5,158 nt of DNA from Acidobacteriota bacterium (GTDB lineage Bacteria; Acidobacteriota; Terriglobia; Bryobacterales; Bryobacteraceae), in assembly GCA_016871135.1 (NCBI GenBank), contig VFZQ01000447.1, forward strand, positions 1 through 5,158, given 5' to 3'. How positions within the stretch are numbered: position 1 is the stretch's first letter; each line of letters begins with the position of its first letter. Positions 1 through 5,158 of the stretch are shown piece after piece. The notes beneath the pieces are model-generated. The model saw nothing but the letters and a program-made list of their open reading frames with translations. It searched no databases and was not told where the DNA came from. A program made the position numbers and the translations under genes.

Positions 1-896
1 CGAGCCCGTGGTTCACCTTCTATCAATTGCGCGTCGGATGGTTCGAGGAAGGGTGGGTGATCACCGCGGCGCCGTCGGAGTTTCCGGATCTGGCAGGCAC
101 CGTCATCAAGAAGATAGATGACACCCCGATCGAAGAGGTGATTGAAAAGCTGCGGCCATATGTCTCCCACGAGAACGAATGGTGGTTCCGATCGCAGGTG
201 GCCAGTTATCTCGTCAGCCCCGAGATCCTGCGTGCCGTCGGCGTGGAGAAGACGCGCGGCTGGATCACCATCAACGACGAATTCCCGATCCCGAGCGGGC
301 CGGGCACGGTGTGGGGCGCGCCGATCAACGCCCAGCCGAAGTTCCCGCTTTGGGCGCGGTCGGGTTCCGTTTACTACTGGTTCACCTACCTGCCCGAGAG
401 CCGCGCGATCTACTTCAAATACAACGTGTGCGCGGAGATGCCGGTGCTGCCGGCGGCGAAGTTCAGACAGGAGTTGGAAGCCGCGATGACCGCCAATCCC
501 GTGGAGCGTTTCATTGTCGATGTGCGGAACAACACCGGCGGCAACTCGGCGATTCTCGGCCGATTGCTGCCGAACGTACCCTCGTCGATCAAGCGAATTG
601 TCATTACCGGACGCCAGACATTTTCAAGCGGCAAGCTGAACGCCGAAGAACTTTCGCGCGCGGGGTATACGCTGCTCGGCGAACCGACCGGCGGCAAGCC
701 AACCTCGTTTGGCGAGGTCCTTGGCGTCACGCTGACAAGCGGCGGTCTGCGGGGGCAATACTCGACGCGTCTCTTCCGCGGGTTGGTCCAACCCGACAAC
801 GATTCCTTGATGCCCGATGTGCGCGTTCCCTGGACTTGGGCTGCCTTCGCGCGCGAGGAAGATCCGTTCCTCGAAGCGGCCTTGCTTTTCCAATAG
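1..896 (+). CDS. S41-like serine protease with PDZ-like region, 5'-truncated by the window edge
   Basis: This is the C-terminal part of a probable C-terminal-processing-type (S41) peptidase. The frame is open to the left edge (first whole codon at base 3), so the TTG at base 27 is not the real start and the N-terminus, including any signal peptide, is missing. About 297 residues are visible. Numbering from the TTG codon, residues 20-45 (LAGTVIKKIDDTPIEEV) look like a PDZ-type substrate-binding segment. Residues 123-135 (PESRAIYFKYNVC) and 161-173 (RFIVDVRNNTGGN) match the S41 core strands. TFSSG at 198-202 offers Ser200 or Ser201 as nucleophile, and GEPTGGK at 218-224 supplies Lys224 as candidate general base, 23-24 residues later, near the spacing known in Prc/CtpA. 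It differs from classical Prc by having SSG instead of SASE. Proteins of this build are usually exported. The substrate is unknown. A hairpin follows the stop, so the next gene is probably a separate unit. The family call is secure; the exact subfamily and activity are not. Confidence 0.85.
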   Translation, partial: SPWFTFYQLRVGWFEEGWVITAAPSEFPDLAGTVIKKIDDTPIEEVIEKLRPYVSHENEWWFRSQVASYLVSPEILRAVGVEKTRGWITINDEFPIPSGPGTVWGAPINAQPKFPLWARSGSVYYWFTYLPESRAIYFKYNVCAEMPVLPAAKFRQELEAAMTANPVERFIVDVRNNTGGNSAILGRLLPNVPSSIKRIVITGRQTFSSGKLNAEELSRAGYTLLGEPTGGKPTSFGEVLGVTLTSGGLRGQYSTRLFRGLVQPDNDSLMPDVRVPWTWAAFAREEDPFLEAALLFQ

Positions 897-898
897 CT

Positions 899-915
899 CG
901 CGCCGGCACGGCGCG
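899..915 (+). terminator. Perfect GC hairpin just after the S41-like gene, possible terminator
   Basis: CGCGCCG (899-905) and CGGCGCG (909-915) are exact reverse complements around a three-base GCA loop. A possible G-U pair (898 with 916) extends the stem. The hairpin begins two bases after the TAG stop of the upstream gene. No T-run follows, so it is not a classical intrinsic terminator. It may slow or stop transcription, or protect the 3' end of the transcript. It also lies 10 bases before the -10-like box of the next gene, which fits a boundary between two transcription units. The hairpin is seen directly; its function is inferred. Confidence 0.45.
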
Positions 916-923
916 GCCTGTGC

Positions 924-933
924 GCTATTCTGA
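924..933 (+). promoter_or_regulatory. -10-like element for the small HMA-like gene, probably leaderless
   Basis: The ten bases GCTATTCTGA contain TATTCT (926-931), which matches the sigma-70 -10 consensus at four of six positions, including the key first T, second A and last T. Eight bases separate it from the ATG at 940, so a transcript starting at the usual distance would begin at or next to the start codon. No Shine-Dalgarno sequence is present between this element and the ATG. No clear -35 box is visible 17 bases upstream, where the GC hairpin sits. The same motif with one change occurs before the gene starting at 3820. Confidence 0.5.
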
Positions 934-939
934 AATCGA

Positions 940-1155
940 ATGACGAAGGTTCAATTGCACTACGATCTCGCACGTCCGCTGGACGACGCGCTTCTCCAAC
1001 GCATCGCGAGCGCGCACGGAATTTACGGATTCGAACGAATTCAAGTCGCGCCCTCGCTTGATAAGCTGCTGGTCGAATACGACGCCTCGCGCCTGTCGCG
1101 CGCAAAAGTAGAAGCGGCGCTGCACGGCGCCGGGATTCCGGTGCGCGTCGGGTGA
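940..1155 (+). CDS. Small HMA-like (ferredoxin-fold) protein without a metal-binding CxxC
   Basis: This gene encodes a 71-residue soluble protein with no signal peptide or membrane segment. The order of predicted elements is that of a heavy-metal-associated domain: strand (residues 3-9, VQLHYDL), helix (14-26), strand (about 31-37), strand (43-48), helix (53-63) and strand (66-70). The segment VEYDASRLS at 45-53, followed by KVEAALHGAGIPV, closely resembles the VEYDP...V...AI..AGY end of copper-chaperone and P-type ATPase HMA domains. The MxCxxC loop expected after the first strand is replaced by DLARPLDD, and the protein contains no cysteine, so copper or zinc binding in the usual way is not possible. 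It could be a protein-protein interaction module or bind another ligand. The ATG at 940 is the natural start and has a -10-like box but no Shine-Dalgarno site before it. The gene ends one base from the stop of the opposing peptidase gene. The coding call is good; the function is unknown. Confidence 0.72.
   Translation: MTKVQLHYDLARPLDDALLQRIASAHGIYGFERIQVAPSLDKLLVEYDASRLSRAKVEAALHGAGIPVRVG
1127..1144 (+). other. Hairpin inside the 3' end of the HMA-like gene, near the convergent junction
   Basis: GCGCCGG (1127-1133) and CCGGTGC (1138-1144) can form a seven-pair stem, one pair being G-U, around the loop GATT. It ends eight bases before the TGA of the small gene, and GGTGATTT follows shortly after. 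The 5' arm also overlaps an alternative six-pair stem (1115-1120 with 1127-1132). With only one base between the convergent stops, any terminator must lie inside coding sequence, and this is the best candidate on the plus strand. On the minus strand the G-U pair becomes a C-A mismatch, so it suits the opposing gene less well. In such GC-rich DNA, chance hairpins are common. Confidence 0.2.
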
Positions 1156-1156
1156 T

Positions 1157-3784
1157 TTACCGCGCGTGCGCCGGCCCGCGAAACACCGCATTCACAAACA
1201 ACACGTTCAACCCGTCGAGGTAAGCCCGGAAATTCGGATCGTACGCGAAGCCGATGACGTGCCCAAGCCCCTGACGCTCCACCATCACCAGTGGCTTATA
1301 CGCCAACTGCTTCTTATTCTCGTCCCACATGTAGCCGCTGGCGAGCAGTTGGTCCGGGCCGACAAAATACGCCGCGTTCACGCCGCGGTCGAGTTTGAGC
1401 GGCGCGTACATCGTGCGGCCTTGCACCAGCGCGTTGACGGTCGCCGGCACGCCGGCCGTAATCCAATGCTCCGGATCGGTCTTGGCGATCGCGAGGATGC
1501 CCTGCACTGCATCGGCGACATCGCGGTCGGGCTTGATCGAATCGAGATAACTCGTCTCGTCCTTGATCAGTTTGCCGGGCAGCCGCCCGTTCTCCGGTTT
1601 AACCGGATCGGGCTTCCGTTCGGTCGCCAGCGACTCCTGCGACGTCGACAGCAGCCCTACGTTCTGCGCCGTGAAAAAGTTCAGAGCCTCTTCGATGCCA
1701 ATCAGCGTGCCGCCCTTTTGCACCCACGTTTTCAGACGCGCGGCCGATCCGCCCAGCACCGTCTCATAACTCCCGCGCGCGCTCGGAAGAATAATAACGT
1801 CGAAGGCGTCGAGATCCGTGAATCCAAGCGTCGCGGTTCGAATCACACTCGCCGGGTATCCGAATTGGCGTTCAATCACAAACCGCGCCGCCCCCGCGCT
1901 ATAGCTCGCGACGGGCTGATCCCACGCAATGGCGATGCGCGGCTTCTTCATGAGCTTCACGGCCGAGCTGCCGAAATTTACGCCGCTGTCGACCCATCCG
2001 GAATTGACCGGCACGACCTCGGCCTCGCCTGCAATGCGACGTAGCGTATCATGCAGATTCGCCGCGTTCTCCTTTACCTGAATGATCAGCGTGCCGCGTG
2101 GATAGGCGCGCCCGTCCTGCACATACTCCTTGTCCGTGCTGCGCACTTTCAAATCCGCGCGTAGCGCCGCGCCCAACAACTGCGCGGCCGCGCGGCCCTT
2201 CCACGGCACGACATACGCTACCGTCGCAATCGCGAAAGTCGCCGCCGGCGGCGCCCCCGCCGTATACGGATCCAAGCGCGCCGTGACAGGCGCATTCACA
2301 GCAACCGATTCGACGTTGTACATCAATGGCAGCGACCATGCCGTCACATCGTAAATCTCATCGCCAAGTTTCTTCGACCGCCTCCGCTCCTGTTCGCGCA
2401 AAAACTCCGACTCCATGTTCACCTGTTTGTCGAGCAGCACGCGGATCAGCCTCTTGGCGGGCTGAGCGGTCGATACAACGTAGCTACCGTCCGGATAGCC
2501 GTTCACCGACGCCGGCGCGCGTTGCACCTCGATGCCTTGCTCAACGAGCAGCGCGGCTAGCCGGTCGACAATCGCGACATCGCCCCGGCGAGGCAGAATG
2601 AACGCTTTCGTGTCCTCCTTCTTGCCTTCTTCAATCGCCGTCTTGGCGTAGTTCCAGAAATTTGTCAGCAGTTGCTGCCGGTAGTTGGCCGCGGCCTCGC
2701 ACGTTGCGATCTGCGTCGTGAAGTGCTTCCGCACCGAGTCGAGATAGTTGTAGACGGTTCCATCCGAGCGGCGATACGCGAGCCCGCGGACGCTCGAATT
2801 CTCATACGTCATGGCGATCGCGCCATAAAACGCCGGCCAACTCGCGCCGTAGCCCGGATAGAAGGCGTCGAAGACTTCGCGTGTGAAATAGGAATAGCCG
2901 AGCTGATCGAAGTACTTCGCGTTGTTCTTGCCGAACCAGTCGAGCGAGGTCTTCTGTTCTTTCGTCAAGTGCGGATTAAACGGGACGGCCTCGGGCGCGA
3001 AGTAGTAGGACGACTCCGAGCCCATCTCGTGTAAATCGACGATCACCGGCGGCAGCCACTCACGAAGCATCTTAATGCGCGCGCGGGTCTCGGGTTGCGT
3101 CAGCGCGAACCAATCACGGTTCATGTCGAACAGATAGTGATTCACGCGGCCGCCGGGCCACGGCTCGTTCCGTTCGGCGGCCGCCGGCGTCGCATCGGGT
3201 TCCAGGCCCACCGACTGCTCGAACGAATGCACAAACCGCATGCGGCCATCGGGGTTTTGCAGCGGATCGATAATAACGAGCGTGTTGCGAAGTATTGCCT
3301 CGACCGTCGGTTGATTGCGCGCCGCAAGCAGATGGTACGCGGCCAGCAGCGCCGAATCGGGACCGCTCACTTCGTTACCGTGCACCGCGTGCCCTAGCCA
3401 GACGATCACCGGCGTCGCGGCGATCAGCTTCTGCGCTTCGGCCTCTGAGGTTTTCCGTGCGTCGTTCAGCTTTTTCATGTTCGCCTGAATTTCCGGCAAA
3501 CGGCGCATGTTGGCTTCGTTGCCAATGACGGCGTAGATCAGCTTACGGCCCTCCCAACTTTGGCCGTACTCGAACACCTTCACGCGGTTCGGCGCGTACG
3601 CGGCGAGCGCGTCGTAGTATTTCCGCATCTCCAAATGCGTCGCCAGGTGGTGGCCCGGTTCGTGACCCAATACCTTCTGCACGGTGGGCACGGCGGGGTC
3701 GTAACTGGAGCCGGGCCAGAACTCGAAGGCGGGTTGCGCCGGAAGCGCCAGCGCCGCGAAGGCTAATAAAAAGAACCGCATCAT
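1157..3784 (-). CDS. Secreted M14 zinc carboxypeptidase with C-terminal glutamine-amidotransferase-like domain
   Basis: This gene encodes an 875-residue exported metallopeptidase. The N-terminus (MMRFFLLAFAALALPAQPA) is a Sec signal peptide, probably cut between residues 13 and 19. The M14 catalytic domain spans roughly 40-370. Zinc ligands are His135 and Glu138 in HGNE and probably His252 in DLHEMG. Arg181 in NPDGR and Asn222-Arg223 in DMNRDW correspond to substrate-carboxylate and backbone binders. Glu328 in MTYENS is the likely catalytic glutamate. These residues are all present, so an active enzyme that trims peptides in the periplasm or outside the cell is expected. Residues 615-705 (PRIAIAWDQ, DVIILPSARGS, WVQKGGTLIGIEEA) resemble a class-I glutamine-amidotransferase-like fold without the nucleophile Cys, probably structural. 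The end (FAYDPNFRAYLDGLNVLFVNAVF) is typical of these long M14 proteins. Two adjacent ATG codons (3784 and 3781) could start it; neither has a clear Shine-Dalgarno site. It diverges from the gene at 3820 and converges on the one at 940. Confidence 0.93.
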   Translation of the reverse strand: MMRFFLLAFAALALPAQPAFEFWPGSSYDPAVPTVQKVLGHEPGHHLATHLEMRKYYDALAAYAPNRVKVFEYGQSWEGRKLIYAVIGNEANMRRLPEIQANMKKLNDARKTSEAEAQKLIAATPVIVWLGHAVHGNEVSGPDSALLAAYHLLAARNQPTVEAILRNTLVIIDPLQNPDGRMRFVHSFEQSVGLEPDATPAAAERNEPWPGGRVNHYLFDMNRDWFALTQPETRARIKMLREWLPPVIVDLHEMGSESSYYFAPEAVPFNPHLTKEQKTSLDWFGKNNAKYFDQLGYSYFTREVFDAFYPGYGASWPAFYGAIAMTYENSSVRGLAYRRSDGTVYNYLDSVRKHFTTQIATCEAAANYRQQLLTNFWNYAKTAIEEGKKEDTKAFILPRRGDVAIVDRLAALLVEQGIEVQRAPASVNGYPDGSYVVSTAQPAKRLIRVLLDKQVNMESEFLREQERRRSKKLGDEIYDVTAWSLPLMYNVESVAVNAPVTARLDPYTAGAPPAATFAIATVAYVVPWKGRAAAQLLGAALRADLKVRSTDKEYVQDGRAYPRGTLIIQVKENAANLHDTLRRIAGEAEVVPVNSGWVDSGVNFGSSAVKLMKKPRIAIAWDQPVASYSAGAARFVIERQFGYPASVIRTATLGFTDLDAFDVIILPSARGSYETVLGGSAARLKTWVQKGGTLIGIEEALNFFTAQNVGLLSTSQESLATERKPDPVKPENGRLPGKLIKDETSYLDSIKPDRDVADAVQGILAIAKTDPEHWITAGVPATVNALVQGRTMYAPLKLDRGVNAAYFVGPDQLLASGYMWDENKKQLAYKPLVMVERQGLGHVIGFAYDPNFRAYLDGLNVLFVNAVFRGPAHAR

Positions 3785-3819
3785 TTCAGCTTAAACGAGG
3801 AGTCCGCTATCCTGATTGG
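3785..3819. promoter_or_regulatory. 35-bp divergent intergenic region between the M14 and PqaA-family genes
   Basis: This stretch separates two divergently read start codons. It must hold promoter elements for both genes, or those elements must extend into the opposite gene. For the plus-strand gene a -10-like box is visible at 3808-3813. For the minus-strand gene only a weak TTTAAG (read on the minus strand, 3795-3790) lies close to the ATG, with no matching -35 box. An AGGAG at 3798-3802 is 17 bases from the GTG at 3820, too far to act as a normal ribosome-binding site. No convincing operator palindrome is seen. Confidence 0.5.
3806..3815 (+). promoter_or_regulatory. -10-like element for the PqaA-family gene, probably leaderless
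   Basis: GCTATCCTGA matches the element before the HMA-like gene at nine of ten positions. The core TATCCT (3808-3813) keeps the TATxxT pattern and is followed by six bases and the GTG start codon at 3820. That spacing would place the transcription start at or just next to the start codon. Seventeen bases upstream lies TTCAGC, a poor -35 match. The repeated motif at the same relative position supports both the promoter call and the choice of GTG as start. Confidence 0.5.
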
Positions 3820-5158
3820 GTGCTCCGAAATACTCTAGTTCTGATCTGCGCGCTCGTGGTGACCGCCGCGCCGAAGAAAACCGCGCTTGACGAATACATC
3901 GCCAAACCCGATCCCGCCTACTCCTGGAAACTTGCCCACACTGTAAAGGCGACCAATAGCACCGGCTATATCGTCGAGATGACGTCGCAGTCCTGGGGCG
4001 AGGACAAGAAGGTCGATCGCACCAAATGGGTGCACTGGGTGTCGATCGTCAAGCCGAAGGAAGTGAAGTCGTCGACGGGCCTTCTGTTCATCACCGGCGG
4101 CGCCAACGACGGCCGCCCGCGCACCACCATCGACGGCACCATGGCGATGATCGCCGAAGTAACCGGCTCTGTCGTTACCGAACTCCGCATGGTGCCCAAT
4201 CAGCCGCTGGTGTTCGGAGACGATCCGAAGCCGGGCCGCAAGCGAGTGGAAGACGAGATCATCTCCTACACGTGGCGCAAGTATTTGGAGACCGGCGATG
4301 TGTCGTGGCCGCTACGCATGCCGATGACCAAGTCGGCGGCGCGAGCGATGGATACAGTCACCGCGTTTATGAAGTCGCCGGAAGGCGGCGGCATCAACGT
4401 CGACTCGTTCTTCGTCGCCGGTGGTTCGAAGCGCGGTTGGACGACATGGACAACGGCCATCGTCGATCCCCGTGTCAAAGGCATCTCGCCAATCGTGATC
4501 GATCTGCTGAACGTGATTCCGAGCTTCGTGCATCACTACCGCGCCTATGGATTCTGGGCGCCGGCGGTCGGCGACTACTACGCCGAGGGACTGATGGATG
4601 AGATGAACAATCCGAAGTACAAGGAACTCATGAAGTTGGTAGAGCCGTACGAGTACCGCGACCGCCTCACGCTCCCGAAGTTCATTCTCAACGCCGCGGG
4701 CGATCAGTTCTTCCTGCCCGACTCGTGGAAGTTCTACTGGAAAGATCTGAAGGGCGAAAAGCATCTGCGTTACGTCCCGAACACCGATCACTCGATGCGC
4801 AACAGCGACGCGTATGAATCGCTGATCGCCTTCTACGATTCGATGCTGAAAGGCAAGGCGCGGCCTCGCTACGCCTGGACCGTGAAGAAAGACGGAACGA
4901 TTGAAGTGTCCACAAAGGATGCGCCAACGTCGGTGAAGTTGTGGCAGGCTACCAATCCAGATGCGCGCGATTTTCGCGTCGAGACGCTCGGCCCGAAATA
5001 CACCAGCACCGAAGTGAAGGCAAGCAAGCCCGGCCGTTACACGGCCAAGGCCGACAAGCCCGCGAAGGGGTTCACGGCGTACTTCGTCGAGATGACCTTC
5101 CCGAGCGGTGGCAAGTTCCCGCTGAAGTTCACGACCGGCATCCTCGTGACGCCCGATA
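3820..5158 (+). CDS. PhoPQ-activated pathogenicity-related (PqaA/AprA) family hydrolase, 3'-truncated
   Basis: The frame runs from a GTG at 3820 to the right edge without a stop; 446 codons are visible. This GTG is the first ATG/GTG/TTG in its frame back to at least 3661. It yields a signal peptide (MLRNTLVLICALVVTAA, residues 1-17) and directly follows a -10-like box. The mature protein opens with LDEYIAKPDPAYSW, typical of the PhoPQ-related family (Pfam PhoPQ_related). It is an alpha/beta hydrolase: ITGGANDG at 91-98 is near the oxyanion site, Ser203 sits in the elbow GGSKRGWTTW (201-210), Asp295 in NAAGDQFF and His324 in NTDHSM. A C-terminal beta domain contains VKLWQATNPDARDFR (about 373-387), a family hallmark. 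The last visible residues (FTTGILVTPD) lie near the usual C-terminus, so probably only a short tail is missing. The family is named for Salmonella PqaA and also includes Dictyostelium AprA; the substrate is not established. Nothing here indicates PhoPQ control. Confidence 0.93.
   Translation, partial: MLRNTLVLICALVVTAAPKKTALDEYIAKPDPAYSWKLAHTVKATNSTGYIVEMTSQSWGEDKKVDRTKWVHWVSIVKPKEVKSSTGLLFITGGANDGRPRTTIDGTMAMIAEVTGSVVTELRMVPNQPLVFGDDPKPGRKRVEDEIISYTWRKYLETGDVSWPLRMPMTKSAARAMDTVTAFMKSPEGGGINVDSFFVAGGSKRGWTTWTTAIVDPRVKGISPIVIDLLNVIPSFVHHYRAYGFWAPAVGDYYAEGLMDEMNNPKYKELMKLVEPYEYRDRLTLPKFILNAAGDQFFLPDSWKFYWKDLKGEKHLRYVPNTDHSMRNSDAYESLIAFYDSMLKGKARPRYAWTVKKDGTIEVSTKDAPTSVKLWQATNPDARDFRVETLGPKYTSTEVKASKPGRYTAKADKPAKGFTAYFVEMTFPSGGKFPLKFTTGILVTPD

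Noticed and set aside
27..29. TTG codon as the start of the S41-like protein
   Set aside because: The frame stays open to the left edge with sensible residues (SPWFTFYQL), no Shine-Dalgarno site precedes the TTG, and a protein starting here would lack the N-terminal part expected of the family.
179..943. Plus-strand open frame of 254 codons over the S41-like gene
   Set aside because: It overlaps the S41-like frame almost completely, is rich in Arg, Ala and Gly as expected for a shifted frame in GC-rich DNA, and shows no recognisable motif. The S41 motifs are all in the other frame.
410..1105. Minus-strand open frame of 231 codons antisense to the S41-like and HMA-like genes
   Set aside because: It covers two credible genes on the other strand, has an Arg/Ser/Ala-biased composition and shows no domain. 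It is an antisense shadow of high-GC coding DNA.
1166..2044. Plus-strand open frame of 292 codons antisense to the M14 gene
   Set aside because: It mirrors the codons of a well-supported peptidase, is Arg- and His-rich, and has no signal, motif or start context. Shorter plus-strand frames across 2098-3766 are rejected for the same reason.
3798..3802. AGGAG as a Shine-Dalgarno site for the gene at 3820
   Set aside because: Seventeen bases separate it from the GTG, well beyond the normal spacing, and no alternative in-frame start codon lies nearer to it.
3832..3837. TAGAGT on the minus strand as a -10 box for the M14 gene
   Set aside because: It matches four of six consensus positions, but no -35 box lies 17 bases upstream and it would sit inside the opposing gene. 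This could easily be chance.
4312..4791. Minus-strand open frame of 159 codons antisense to the PqaA-family gene
   Set aside because: It lies opposite the conserved catalytic core of the hydrolase, and its sequence shows no family features. The plus-strand frame at 4026-4601 is likewise a shifted shadow.

Overview
The window is a GC-rich chromosomal segment with dense coding. It holds four protein genes and no RNA gene, mobile element, CRISPR array or long repeat that I can see. The gene repertoire points to a free-living, polymer-degrading soil-type bacterium: large exported hydrolases, an S41-like protease with a YN-C core, an M14 carboxypeptidase with an amidotransferase-like tail, and a PqaA-type hydrolase. 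The combination is typical of Acidobacteriota, perhaps of the Solibacter/Bryobacter group. No taxonomic marker gene is present, so this is an inference.

Layout, left to right. (1) Bases 1-896, plus strand: the 3' part of an S41-like serine protease gene whose start lies outside the window. A perfect 7-bp GC hairpin follows its stop codon directly. (2) Bases 940-1155, plus strand: a 71-residue protein with the outline of a heavy-metal-associated (HMA, ferredoxin-like) domain but with no cysteine at all. (3) Bases 1157-3784, minus strand: an 875-residue exported M14 zinc carboxypeptidase, converging tail to tail on the small gene with one base between the stop codons. (4) Bases 3820 to the right edge, plus strand: an exported alpha/beta hydrolase of the PhoPQ-activated pathogenicity-related (PqaA/AprA) family. 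It is divergent from the M14 gene across 35 bp and is cut by the edge just short of its expected end.

Three of the four genes encode hydrolases that probably act outside the cytoplasm, two of them with clear signal peptides. Their orientations (plus, plus, minus, plus) and separate promoters argue against one operon, so a shared pathway is not shown. The most useful regulatory observation is a near-identical ten-base motif containing TATtCT or TATcCT placed 6-8 bases before the start codons of genes 2 and 4. Neither gene has a properly spaced Shine-Dalgarno site, which suggests leaderless transcripts. I found no convincing undescribed system; the window looks like ordinary chromosome with a few points worth checking.
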